Shown here piece by piece: positions 8,490 through 16,908 of a stretch of 53,860 bases of DNA; the first letter of the stretch is position 1, and each line of letters starts with the position of its first letter. This DNA is from an uncultured Verrucomicrobia subdivision 3 bacterium (GTDB lineage Bacteria > Verrucomicrobiota > Verrucomicrobiia > Limisphaerales > DASXHY01), in assembly GCA_937890005.1 (NCBI GenBank), contig CALBZA010000024.1, forward strand, positions 1-53,860, written 5' to 3'. The notes under the pieces are model-generated. The model did not search any database. It saw nothing but the letters and a program-made list of their open reading frames with translations, and was not told where the DNA came from. The position numbers were made by a program, and so were the translations under genes.

Positions 8490-10187
8490 CTATCTGCGGT
8501 TCCGCTGCTTGCTCTTGTGATCCTGCCAGAGAATGTTCAGCACGAGCCACATTCCGATGCAGCCGGCGATCAGGAAACAGATGATCGCAAGGCCTGGATA
8601 ACCAAACAGCTGGAACGTGGTTGGGACGCGCATCAGCAGCGCGGCGCCGACGATCAACGCGGCGAGAATCAGGCCGGTGGTGATGCGATTCGCCACCTTC
8701 TGAGCGCTTTCGACGAGGAACTGGGTTTCGACCGGGCGCACCTTCACGTTCAATTCAGCGTTGCCCACGGTGTCGAGAATCTTGTTCAGCCGCGCAGGCA
8801 GTGCGCCGAGAAATTGTTTCGCATCCAGGAGGGAGGAGAAGATGCGACCCTCCGAGAACGACGAACGCATCCGCTCGTTCAGAACATTGCTCGCATTGCG
8901 GCGGATGGATTCGTTCGGATCAAATTCTGGAGCGAGAATCTGCCCGATCTCATCAAGCTGCAGCAATGTCTTGCCGAGCAAGGTCAGTTCGATCGGCACG
9001 TAGAGTCCGGTGTCTCCGGCGGAACGCGTCAATTCTAGAAGCGTGTGACCCAGGTCAATCTCGTGCAGTTTGCTGTTCTGCTGTTGGGCCACCAGCTGGC
9101 CGAGTTTGTGGCGGAACTGGTTCTCGTCGAAATTTTCAGTCGTTGAACTGACGCGTATTGCGACGTCCGCCGCGGTGTCGCTGTCGCCTTCACTGACAGC
9201 CAGAAGCAGTTTCAGAATATGCTCCTGCAAGGCGGGTGTCGTGTGGCCGACCATTCCAAGATCGAGCAGCGCAACACAGTTGTCCGAGGTCAGGAATACA
9301 TTCCCGGGATGCGGATCGGCGTGAAAAGTGCCGTCGATCAACACCTGTTTGAGATAGGCCCGAAACACTTCTTCCGCGAGGACATTCCCTTCGATGTCGA
9401 GCCGCGTCAGCGGGCTCAGGGCGGTGATCTTCGTGCCCTCGACGTAATCCATGGTGAGGATTTTGTGCGTGGTGTAATCGTCCACCGGCCGCGGGATGCG
9501 CAGCCGCGGGAATTCCCGCATGTTTTCGCCGACGGTGGAAAGGTTCGAGGCTTCGCGGCGATAATCGAGTTCGTGCGCAATGGTTGTCGCAAATTCCTCA
9601 AGAACCTTTCCGAGCTGATAGCGTCGTCCGAAATCGGTGTGTCGCTCCAGCAATCGCGCGATCTCCGCGAGCGCTTCGAAGTCCTCCTGAATTTGTTTCT
9701 GGATGCCGGGTCGTTGAATCTTGACCACGACTTCGCGTCCATCATGCAGCGTGGCGCGATGGACCTGTCCCAATGAAGCGGCGGCGAGAGGTTCCTTTTC
9801 AAAGGACGAAAACGCCTTCGAAATTTTCGTCTTCAGCTCCTGTTCAACGATGAATTCAACATCCTCGTAGCGGAATGGCTTTACCTTGTCCTGCAACCGC
9901 GCCAGAGCCTTGAGATAGCGGTCGGGCAATAGATCCGCGCGGCTCGACAACAACTGGCCGATTTTGACGAACGTGGGTCCGAGCCGTTCCAAATCATTGG
10001 GCAGTTCGTGGGCATCGGCGTTTCCGAGCGAATCGGGTTCAGGCTCGAAGCCGAATTTTGAAATCATCCCAGGCTGGCCGTACTTGCCGAAGAGCAGGGC
10101 GATGTCCTTATAGCGTTTTAGGTAATGCGGTCCGAGTTTCATGAGATCCGAAAGCGGTTCACAGGCGAAACGTAGGAAGAAAGCCAC
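8490..10187 (-). CDS. ubiB: ABC1/AarF/UbiB family atypical kinase
   Basis: A 565-residue protein of the UbiB/ADCK family, atypical kinases or ATPases that support quinone-lipid biosynthesis at the membrane. The family signature KxGQ appears as FVKIGQLLSSRADLLP. The alanine-rich nucleotide loop AAASLGQVHRA, the VVVKIQRPG lysine, the catalytic HADPHPGNVF and the metal-binding DLGM (DFG equivalent) are all present. Two C-terminal transmembrane helices (about 500-525 and 530-552) anchor it. The longest start is GTG 10187; ATG 10142 (MKLGPHYLKRY) is an equally plausible start and neither has a strong Shine-Dalgarno. A verrucomicrobial host probably uses menaquinone, so the ubiquinone name is by family only. 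It is transcribed with purD upstream, separated by 174 bp. Confidence 0.9.
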   Translation of the reverse strand: MAFFLRFACEPLSDLMKLGPHYLKRYKDIALLFGKYGQPGMISKFGFEPEPDSLGNADAHELPNDLERLGPTFVKIGQLLSSRADLLPDRYLKALARLQDKVKPFRYEDVEFIVEQELKTKISKAFSSFEKEPLAAASLGQVHRATLHDGREVVVKIQRPGIQKQIQEDFEALAEIARLLERHTDFGRRYQLGKVLEEFATTIAHELDYRREASNLSTVGENMREFPRLRIPRPVDDYTTHKILTMDYVEGTKITALSPLTRLDIEGNVLAEEVFRAYLKQVLIDGTFHADPHPGNVFLTSDNCVALLDLGMVGHTTPALQEHILKLLLAVSEGDSDTAADVAIRVSSTTENFDENQFRHKLGQLVAQQQNSKLHEIDLGHTLLELTRSAGDTGLYVPIELTLLGKTLLQLDEIGQILAPEFDPNESIRRNASNVLNERMRSSFSEGRIFSSLLDAKQFLGALPARLNKILDTVGNAELNVKVRPVETQFLVESAQKVANRITTGLILAALIVGAALLMRVPTTFQLFGYPGLAIICFLIAGCIGMWLVLNILWQDHKSKQRNRR

Positions 10188-10361
10188 CGCGGAGGTATGG
10201 GGTGGATTACTGCGCGAATTCCTCGATGGCTTGTATTGAATCGCTTCAGCTGTGGATCGTGGACGATCGGGAGCGAGTCAGATGCTCTGAGCCGCGACCG
10301 CTTTCGAAAACTCCAGCTTTGCCGGAGTCGCCAAATCCCAGGAAAATCTCTTTCGAAACTG

Positions 10362-11654
10362 CTATCGCAGACCTTTGCTCGCGATGTCGCGGCGGAATTG
10401 CATTCCTTCGAAATGAATCTTTTCCACCGCAGCATACGCGGCGGACTGTGCGCTTTTCAGATCGTTGCCAAGGGCAGTGACGCCGAGCACCCGTCCGCCG
10501 CTCGTCACGATGTGGTCGCCCGATTTCGCCGTGCCGGCATGGAAAACTTTTGTGTTCGGAAGAGCATTGGCCTGATCGATTCCCGCGATTGCTTTTCCTT
10601 TCGGATAACTCCCAGGGTAACCGCCGCTGGCGACAACGACGCAAACGCTCGACATCGGATTCCAGCGCAAATCGATTTTGGAAAGCGTGCCGTCCACGCA
10701 GGCATCGAACAGTTCGACGAGATCGTTTTCGAGGCGTGTCAGATAAACCTGTGTTTCGGGATCGCCGAACCGCGCGTTGAACTCAAGCACCTTGGGACCA
10801 TCCTTTGTGACCATGATTCCGGGGTAGAGAATGCCGCGAAAATCGATTCCCTCCGCGGCGCATCCACGCACCCACGGTTCCAGGATGCAACGTCCGGTTT
10901 CTTCAAGCTGCGCATCGGTGAGAAACGGAGTGGGGGAGTAAGTGCCCATGCCACCGGTGTTGAGGCCCTGATCGTTGTCGAGCGCACGTTTGTGATCCTG
11001 TGATGTCGGAAAAAGTTTTGCGGTGGTTCCGTCGCAGATCGCGTGCAGCGAGATCTCGGTTCCTTCGAGGAATTCCTGAATCACAATTTTCGAACCCGCC
11101 GCGCCGAAGCTTTTGCCGACGAGAATTTCGTCCACTGCCTTGTTTGCCTCTGCCACGTTCGTGCAGATCAGCACACCTTTTCCAAGCGCGAGACCGTCCG
11201 CTTTCACCGCGCAGCGACCGTCCAGCGAAGCGGCAAAAGCTTTCGCCTGTGCAACGTCGGAGAACGTTCCCGACTTCGCGGTGGGAATGCCGTGCTGTTC
11301 CATGAAGCGTTGCGAAAAAACTTTCGACGATTCGAACTGCGCGGCCTTCTGGTTCGGGCCCCAGATGCGAAAACCGTTTTTCTGGAAAAGATCGACCACA
11401 CCGAGCGCGAGCGGATTGTCGGGGCCGACGACGGTCAGCGCCGGTTTTTTTTCCTGCGCAAACGCGAGCAGTTTGGGGAGATCTTCGGCGCCGATGTTGA
11501 CGCATTCGACCGGTGCGCCATTGCTGGCAAGTCGTTCAAGTCCGATGCCTGCATTGCCCGGTGCGCACCAGATCTGCGAGGCGTGCGGCGATTGCGCGAG
11601 TTTCCAGACAAGTGCATGTTCGCGTCCACCGGAGCCAATGACCAAAATTTTCAT
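10362..11654 (-). CDS. purD: Phosphoribosylamine--glycine ligase
   Basis: GAR synthetase of 430 residues, the second step of de novo purine synthesis: phosphoribosylamine, glycine and ATP give GAR. The N-terminal MKILVIGSGGREHAL is diagnostic. The ATP-grasp region includes VVGPDNPLALG, GRCAVKADGLALGKGV, LNTGGMGTYSPTPF and the metal-binding LEFNARFGDPETQ. Length is that of the single-domain enzyme, with no PurM or PurN fusion. ATG 11654 is set by the conserved N-terminus; the frame runs further upstream to 11762 but without similarity. It is upstream of the ABC1 kinase on the same strand, and no other purine gene is nearby. Confidence 0.96.
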   Translation of the reverse strand: MKILVIGSGGREHALVWKLAQSPHASQIWCAPGNAGIGLERLASNGAPVECVNIGAEDLPKLLAFAQEKKPALTVVGPDNPLALGVVDLFQKNGFRIWGPNQKAAQFESSKVFSQRFMEQHGIPTAKSGTFSDVAQAKAFAASLDGRCAVKADGLALGKGVLICTNVAEANKAVDEILVGKSFGAAGSKIVIQEFLEGTEISLHAICDGTTAKLFPTSQDHKRALDNDQGLNTGGMGTYSPTPFLTDAQLEETGRCILEPWVRGCAAEGIDFRGILYPGIMVTKDGPKVLEFNARFGDPETQVYLTRLENDLVELFDACVDGTLSKIDLRWNPMSSVCVVVASGGYPGSYPKGKAIAGIDQANALPNTKVFHAGTAKSGDHIVTSGGRVLGVTALGNDLKSAQSAAYAAVEKIHFEGMQFRRDIASKGLR

Positions 11655-11803
11655 CGGCGGGATTGAAGCGGAATTGTCGGGACGGCAAAAGGAATTTGTC
11701 GGCGAATCGCCGGCAGTCGGAACAGCGAACGGAATTTGACCACCCCAGATTTGGGTGTGCATAAATCAGGGGCACTAAATTGCTCAAAATGAGATATTTA
11801 CAA

Positions 11804-11832
11804 TTGACAGTTTAGTTGATGGTCGCTATAAA
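11804..11832 (+). promoter_or_regulatory. Consensus sigma-70 promoter
   Basis: TTGACA at 11804-11809, exactly 17 bases, then TATAAA at 11827-11832. This is the closest match to the housekeeping consensus I found in the window, in an AT-richer patch. Transcription would start about 11838-11840, placing the ATG of the small gene at 11847 only 7-9 nt from the 5' end. Confidence 0.8.
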
Positions 11833-11846
11833 CGACGCCGATCGTT

Positions 11847-12044
11847 ATGAGTGCTAACCCAGGCATTTCAGGATCGAACGTCTCGCAGAAGGCAACTCCC
11901 CCGGAGAATCTCTATCGTCAGGCAATCGTTCAATGTGACGGCTATCGCTGTCTTGCCTACATTGATCACGACGCTGTTTGGAGGAACTACTCCGATTCCA
12001 AGGCGATTCGCGGGAAAGTGGTTGTGCTGGAGTGGTTGAGCTGA
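11847..12044 (+). CDS. Small conserved-looking protein of unknown function (65 aa)
   Basis: A 65-residue protein, MSANPGISG..., whose second half (VQCDGYRCLAYIDHDAVWRNY) has the look of a compact beta fold with two cysteines and ends in VVVLEWLS. I recognise no named family. Support for it being real is its own strong promoter at 11804-11832, its balanced composition and the absence of competing genes. The start codon lies 7-9 nt from the predicted transcript end with no room for a Shine-Dalgarno, so the mRNA would be nearly leaderless. A perfect hairpin (CCTCAG 12070-12075, CTGAGG 12082-12087) lies 26 bp after the stop. An untranslated small RNA is the alternative. Confidence 0.6.
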   Translation: MSANPGISGSNVSQKATPPENLYRQAIVQCDGYRCLAYIDHDAVWRNYSDSKAIRGKVVVLEWLS

Positions 12045-12069
12045 AACGCAGACGTTCGGGAAGATGTTT

Positions 12070-12087
12070 CCTCAGTGGCAACTGAGG
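12070..12087 (+). terminator. Hairpin downstream of the 65-aa gene
   Basis: CCTCAG, a 6-nt loop TGGCAA, CTGAGG form a perfect 6-bp stem between the small gene and ilvD. No U-run follows, so it is a weak terminator candidate or could act as an RNA 3' end. Confidence 0.3.
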
Positions 12088-12164
12088 CTGTTCAGAAGCA
12101 TCGACTGACCTGTTCGCGGTGAGTCCGCTCTTCGGGCATGCGCGAACCCGGCCCCGCTCTATTC

Positions 12165-12194
12165 GTGACAATCCGCATGGAAGCAGCGTATTGT
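12165..12194 (+). promoter_or_regulatory. ilvD: Possible ilvD promoter
   Basis: GTGACA at 12165-12170 and TATTGT at 12189-12194 are separated by 18 bases. The predicted start would be near 12201, about 9 nt before the preferred ATG at 12210. The match is moderate, and the call rests mostly on position. Confidence 0.3.
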
Positions 12195-12209
12195 ATCACG
12201 GTCATTTTT

Positions 12210-14480
12210 ATGCGTTCTGACACGATCAAAAAAGGCTTCGAACGCGCGCCGCATCGCTCGCTGCTGCGCGCCACCGGTTCCATTGAGTCCGAAGACGATT
12301 TCAATAAACCGTTCATCGCCATCGCCAACTCCTACACCGACTGCATTCCCGGCCACGCGCATCTGAACGAGGTCGGCCAGCTCGTCAAACGACTGGTTCG
12401 CGAGGCAGGCGGCGTGCCTTTCATTTTCAACACGATCGGCGTCGATGACGGCATCGCGATGGGCCACGGCGGCATGCTGTATTCGCTGCCGTCGCGCGAA
12501 TTGATTGCGGACTGCGTGGAGACTGTGGTCAGGGCGCATTGCTTTGACGGCATGGTCTGCATTCCGAACTGCGACAAGATCGTTCCCGGAATGTTGATGG
12601 GGGCGATGCGGTGCAACATTCCGACCGTATTCGTCAGCGGCGGTCCCATGGCCGCGGGAATCGCGGAACAGAAGGCCACGCACGAGGATCTCGCAGCCCA
12701 TCTCCAGCCGGCGGCGGGGAAGTCCGATCTGATTTCCGTGTTCAAAGGTGTCGGCGAACTTCAGAGCGGCAAGATCACGGAAGACCAGCTGAAGAAACTC
12801 GAACAGACGGCGTGTCCGACCTGCGGTTCGTGTTCGGGCATGTTCACGGCGAATTCGATGAACTGCCTGAGCGAAGCGCTGGGCATTGCGCTGCCGGGCA
12901 ACGGCACCATTCTCGCCGTTTCAAAAGAACGCGAAGCGCTCTACCGCCGCGCAGCCCGCACAATCATTGAACTGGTGGAAAAGGATCTCAAGCCGCGCGA
13001 CATCGCGACGATCGAAGCCTTCGACAACGCCATCATGCTCGATGTCGCCATGGGCGGTTCGACGAACACCATTCTCCACACCCTCGCCATCGCGCGCGAG
13101 GCAGGCATTCCTTACGACATCAAGCGCATCGATGAAATCTCGCGGCGGATTCCATGTCTCTGCAAGGTTTCGCCATCATCGGATTACCACGTTCAGGATG
13201 TTCATCGCGCGGGCGGCATTCACACCATTCTCGGTGAACTCAAGCGCATGGGCGTCTTGAACACGAAATGCAAGACAGTCACCGGACGCACGATCGGACA
13301 GAACATCGACGAATGGGATATCCGTTCCGAGAAGTGCAGTGCTGAAGCCAAGGCGGTCCGGCTGTCCGGTTCGTCGGCGATTGTGGTCGATCCCAATGAC
13401 AAAATGGGGCCTGCGGCTCGCACAGCCAGCGGCAATCTGGTTCCGAAGCCGATGCTGTTTCATCCGGCTGATGCCGTGGCTCTGGCGCTCTGGCGCGATG
13501 CCGCCGCCTGGAACGCCGGCGACGTGGACGCTCAACTGGCTGCCTGGGATCCGAAGGCCGTTCTGAACATGCCTGGTGCCGTTCGTTTGAAGGGACACGA
13601 TCAACTCCGGCCGGTCATCGAACAGAAGCTGAAGGAATCGAAAGGATTGGTTCGCGCCGAACTCGGTGAACTGCGCGGCGAACCGGTGTTGCTGATGTGG
13701 CAATACTCAAAGGATGGAACACGCACGCCGTCCGCGATTATTCGCGCGCGAAGCGTTCGAAAGGGAGTCATCGTCCGGGCCGATTATATCGTCGAACCGA
13801 AGAAGCTCGCGAAGACGATTCCGAGTGGCCTGATGCCGTACGATTCGTCATTCATGTTCAAGCCGGAGGATTGTATCCGGTCCAAAGATCGCGCCTACAC
13901 GCAGGATGGCGGACTGGCGATTCTCTATGGGCAGCTCGCGCCGGAGGGCAGCGTGGTCAAGACCGCCGGCATCAGCCAGGGCTTCAAGGATTATTGTGGG
14001 CCGGACTTCGTGTTCGAAGGCCCGTGCGTGATCTTCGAAAACCAGGACGATGCCTGTTCTGGAATTCTCGGCGGCAAGGTGAAGGCTGGCGACGTGGTCG
14101 TCATCCGCAACGAAGGACCGCGAGGCGGTCCCGGCATGCAGGAGATGCTTTCGCCGACCAGTTACATCGTCGGCATGGGACTCGGGGATAAAGTTGCGCT
14201 GGTGACCGACGGACGTTTCAGCGGCGGAACCGCCGGCGCCTGCATCGGACACGTGTCGCCTGAAGCCGCGGAAGGCGGTCCGATCGGCCTGTTGAAACAG
14301 GGTGATCGCCTGCGCATTGATTTCCCGAATCGTCGAATGGACATCCTGGTTCCTGAAGCCGAACTGGCCGAGCGGAAGAAGCAATGGACGCCGACCGCAC
14401 GTCATCCCGGTGGCTGGCTGGCGCGTTATCAGAAGCTCGTCACCAACGCGAGCAAGGGCGGTATTCTGAGCGTGGACTGA
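12210..14480 (+). CDS. ilvD: Dihydroxy-acid dehydratase with an inserted NTF2/SnoaL-like domain
   Basis: IlvD converts 2,3-dihydroxy-3-isovalerate (or the methylvalerate) to the 2-oxo acid in valine, leucine and isoleucine synthesis, using an Fe-S cluster. The cluster cysteines are visible in TDCIPGHAHL, IPNCDK and CPTCGSCSGMF. MGGSTNT, GGLAILYG, GGPGMQEML and TDGRFSGG are the expected conserved blocks. The protein is 756 residues, against about 560-620 for the family. The surplus lies between GRTIGQNIDEWD (about 359-370) and PEDCIRSKDRAY. It includes about residues 417-536, where WRDAAAWNAGDVDAQLAAWD, VLNMPG and KGHDQLRP resemble an NTF2/SnoaL-like fold. The frame is intact on both sides. 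ATG 12210 fits the conserved MRSDTIKKGFERAP start; 12177 is an alternative. Function of the insert is unknown. Confidence 0.93.
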   Translation: MRSDTIKKGFERAPHRSLLRATGSIESEDDFNKPFIAIANSYTDCIPGHAHLNEVGQLVKRLVREAGGVPFIFNTIGVDDGIAMGHGGMLYSLPSRELIADCVETVVRAHCFDGMVCIPNCDKIVPGMLMGAMRCNIPTVFVSGGPMAAGIAEQKATHEDLAAHLQPAAGKSDLISVFKGVGELQSGKITEDQLKKLEQTACPTCGSCSGMFTANSMNCLSEALGIALPGNGTILAVSKEREALYRRAARTIIELVEKDLKPRDIATIEAFDNAIMLDVAMGGSTNTILHTLAIAREAGIPYDIKRIDEISRRIPCLCKVSPSSDYHVQDVHRAGGIHTILGELKRMGVLNTKCKTVTGRTIGQNIDEWDIRSEKCSAEAKAVRLSGSSAIVVDPNDKMGPAARTASGNLVPKPMLFHPADAVALALWRDAAAWNAGDVDAQLAAWDPKAVLNMPGAVRLKGHDQLRPVIEQKLKESKGLVRAELGELRGEPVLLMWQYSKDGTRTPSAIIRARSVRKGVIVRADYIVEPKKLAKTIPSGLMPYDSSFMFKPEDCIRSKDRAYTQDGGLAILYGQLAPEGSVVKTAGISQGFKDYCGPDFVFEGPCVIFENQDDACSGILGGKVKAGDVVVIRNEGPRGGPGMQEMLSPTSYIVGMGLGDKVALVTDGRFSGGTAGACIGHVSPEAAEGGPIGLLKQGDRLRIDFPNRRMDILVPEAELAERKKQWTPTARHPGGWLARYQKLVTNASKGGILSVD

Positions 14481-14503
14481 TCTGAACCAGATGGCGGTTT
14501 GAT

Positions 14504-14532
14504 GCGGCGGCATTCTCTTCGGATGCCGCCGC
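14504..14532 (+). promoter_or_regulatory. GC-rich hairpin just before the PP-loop ATPase start
   Basis: GCGGCGGCAT (14504-14513) pairs perfectly with ATGCCGCCGC (14523-14532) across a 9-nt loop. It ends 7 nt before the ATG at 14540 and starts 23 nt after the ilvD stop. There is no U-run. It could end ilvD transcripts or hinder ribosome loading on the next gene. Confidence 0.45.
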
Positions 14533-14539
14533 ACTCTGC

Positions 14540-15736
14540 ATGAGGATTGAATCCATCGAACTGAAATCCGGCGCCCAAGCTGGGTACGCGCGCATTTCCG
14601 CATCGATCACTTCGCCGCGCTGGAAATCCCAGCCCCAGCGCGTTTGGTTCGAGGTTCCAGAGGAGCTGAGTTCCGAGCTTTCGCACGAGGCAACACCATG
14701 GCTTCAACTGGCCCTTCCGCATGCCTTTCAATTTGGCGAAACGCTCGAAACAAACCTTGAAGTTGATCCGCAATGGCTGGTCAACGCCCGATCGCAGATG
14801 ACGATCTGGCATCGCTGGTTTCCGCGGCTTGAGCCAATTGAAATCGAAGCGCCTGTGGCTGGCGGAAAGTCGAAGACACAACCTGTGTCGAACAGAACCG
14901 CTCTCTTCTTCACCGCCGGCGTCGATTCGTTTTATTCGCTCTACAAATTTGATGCCGAGGCGAAACAGTCGGGCAGGCCGTTGCTCAATGATCTTGTCTA
15001 TGTCTGCGGTTACGACATTCCGCTGGAGAAACGCGATCAACTGGCGCGCAAGCTGACGGATCTTTCGGAAGTGGTCCGGCAGATGAACAAAAAGCTCGTT
15101 CCGCTCTGGACCAATCTGCGTCAGACACGTTTGAACGAACTCGACTGGGGCCGATTCATGCATGGGCCCGCTTTCGGCACTGCGGGATTGTTGCTGGAAT
15201 CCCGATGGCAACAGGTTCTCATTTCGGCCGGCGGTTGCATCGACGATTTCACCGCCTGGGGATCGCATCCACTGACCGATCCTTTGATGTCCACCAGCCG
15301 GACTCAGGTGATCCGGTATTCGAACAACACCACGCGATTCGCGAAGACCGAGTATATTTCGCAGTTCGATCTGGCTCTCCAGCGTCTGCATGTTTGCTGG
15401 ATTCGGAATTCGAACGACAATTGTGGCGATTGCGAGAAGTGCATCCGCACGATGTTGATGCTGGAAGTGATCGGAGCCTTGCCGCGTGCGAGCTGCTTTC
15501 CGCCGGGAGACATCATGGAGAAACTTCGAAAGGTGACGGTGACGAACGAGCTGGCCGTGCCGCTTTGGGAAGACATCAAGGCGCCGGCGATCCAGCGCGG
15601 ACGGCCGGACATTGCGCGCGAAATCGACTTGTGTCTGGAACGCAGCCGCTCGACCATGCGCCGGGCTGCGAAAATGAGCGTTCTGCGAACGGTGGAACGG
15701 AAGATTCGCAACGTAAGGAAATTGTGGCTCGGTTGA
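14540..15736 (+). CDS. QueC-like PP-loop ATPase, probably glycan or metabolite biosynthesis
   Basis: A 398-residue protein. Near residue 130, FFTAGVDSFYSL is a PP-loop (SGGxDS variant) of the adenine nucleotide alpha-hydrolase superfamily, so it should adenylate a substrate with ATP. Near residues 295-305, CGDCEKCIRTM resembles the zinc-binding CxxCxxC region of QueC-type proteins. The rest (N-terminal about 110 residues, beta-rich) is not recognised. Such proteins are found beside polysaccharide genes in my recollection; here it is coupled to a pyruvyltransferase-like gene, its stop overlapping the putative TTG start at 15733. It is not a canonical QueC: the length is nearly double and no other queuosine gene is nearby. 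The substrate is unknown. Confidence 0.75.
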   Translation: MRIESIELKSGAQAGYARISASITSPRWKSQPQRVWFEVPEELSSELSHEATPWLQLALPHAFQFGETLETNLEVDPQWLVNARSQMTIWHRWFPRLEPIEIEAPVAGGKSKTQPVSNRTALFFTAGVDSFYSLYKFDAEAKQSGRPLLNDLVYVCGYDIPLEKRDQLARKLTDLSEVVRQMNKKLVPLWTNLRQTRLNELDWGRFMHGPAFGTAGLLLESRWQQVLISAGGCIDDFTAWGSHPLTDPLMSTSRTQVIRYSNNTTRFAKTEYISQFDLALQRLHVCWIRNSNDNCGDCEKCIRTMLMLEVIGALPRASCFPPGDIMEKLRKVTVTNELAVPLWEDIKAPAIQRGRPDIAREIDLCLERSRSTMRRAAKMSVLRTVERKIRNVRKLWLG

Positions 15737-16908
15737 ATCAACCCGTGCGCATTCTCATTCTACCCGGAACTCTGGATGGTGCTAACCTCGGCGACGTTGC
15801 AATGCTCGAAGTGGCGCTGCTGCGCCTTCGCGAAGTGTTTCGTGGAGCGGAATTCTTCGTGGTCAGCCGTGACGCAGAGTTCTGCTCCAGCCTCGGTGAC
15901 GACGTAAGGTGCGTTTCAGCGGAAAGCTGGAAGCATTGGGCGGATGGACGGGCAGGTTCGTGGAAACGCATTTTGCCGGACCGCGGCGCGGCGGCTCGGA
16001 AGTTTCAAATCCTGTTTCAGGAAATCGATTTTGTTGCCATGTCCGGCTCGGGCATCTTCACCGATGCCTTCAAACCCACCGCTCTACGACTGCTCGCGAC
16101 GCTCAAGGCCGCAGTTGAAACGGATGTTCCGGCCGGAATGCTCGGTCAGGGAATTGGACCGATCGGCGATCTTGATCTTCTAAATGTGGTGCGCGAAGTC
16201 GCGCCGAAACTCCACTTCACCTTCGTGCGAGATCCTCGGAGCGCTGCTTTGCTGCAGCAGTTCAATGTTCCGACAGAACGTTTGATTTGCACCGGCGATG
16301 ATGCCGTCGAACTGGCGTTGAACGATTCTCCGACGGACACGAGATCGATCGGTGTCAGTCTGCGGGTATCCGAATACGGCGGGCTGGAGCTGCAAACGGC
16401 GAGAACGATTGCTGAACTCCTGAAGCAAAAGGCCGGTCCGCTCGAAGCAACGCTCACGGGCATTCCGATCGCAACCGGAGCCGACGATTCGGATGTCAGG
16501 ACACTTTCGGAGCTGCTGCCCGGCGTCGTTGATTTGCAAACGCGCTGGACGACGCGGTCGCTGGTGCGACGGATGACCGGGTGCCGGATTGTTGTGGCAG
16601 GCAGTTACCACGCCGCTGTCTTTGCGCTCGCTGCTGGAATCCCCGTTGTGGCAGTCGCGCAATCAGATTATTACTCCGCCAAGTTCAATGGTCTTGCGGA
16701 ACAGTTCGGCGCCGGTTGCACGGTGTTGTCGGCAGGAAAGTCAGATTTTATTCCGTCGCTTGCGCGGGCAGTCGATGCGGCGTGGAAAGTGGAGGAAACA
16801 TTGCGAACAGGGATGAGGGAATTGGCACGGGAACAGGTGCGGCGTGGGCGCGAAGCCTATGGCAGCCTTGGAACATTGGCCTTGAGCCGGGAGGGAATCG
16901 CGGGATGA
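15733..16908 (+). CDS. Polysaccharide pyruvyltransferase family protein
   Basis: A protein of about 391 residues of the WcaK/CsaB family, which transfers pyruvate from PEP to sugars as ketals. Visible family features are the N-terminal ILILPGTLDGANLGDVAML, the AMSGSGIFTDAF stretch, LGQGIGPIGD and FVRDPRSAALL. The C-terminal GSYHAAVFALAAGIPVVAV corresponds to the conserved R/GxHxxxxAxxxGxPxI motif. The start is uncertain: TTG 15733 overlaps the preceding stop (TTGA) and has AAGGAA 12 nt upstream, while GTG 15745 is an alternative. Its stop overlaps the next ATG (ATGA). Tight coupling on both sides says the three plus-strand genes act together on one glycan or glycoconjugate. Confidence 0.85.
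   Translation: MNQPVRILILPGTLDGANLGDVAMLEVALLRLREVFRGAEFFVVSRDAEFCSSLGDDVRCVSAESWKHWADGRAGSWKRILPDRGAAARKFQILFQEIDFVAMSGSGIFTDAFKPTALRLLATLKAAVETDVPAGMLGQGIGPIGDLDLLNVVREVAPKLHFTFVRDPRSAALLQQFNVPTERLICTGDDAVELALNDSPTDTRSIGVSLRVSEYGGLELQTARTIAELLKQKAGPLEATLTGIPIATGADDSDVRTLSELLPGVVDLQTRWTTRSLVRRMTGCRIVVAGSYHAAVFALAAGIPVVAVAQSDYYSAKFNGLAEQFGAGCTVLSAGKSDFIPSLARAVDAAWKVEETLRTGMRELAREQVRRGREAYGSLGTLALSREGIAG

Noticed and set aside
11851..12039. Alternative +1-frame small protein overlapping the 65-aa gene
   Set aside because: It starts with GTG and has Arg/Thr-rich composition. The 11847 frame has an ATG and better composition.
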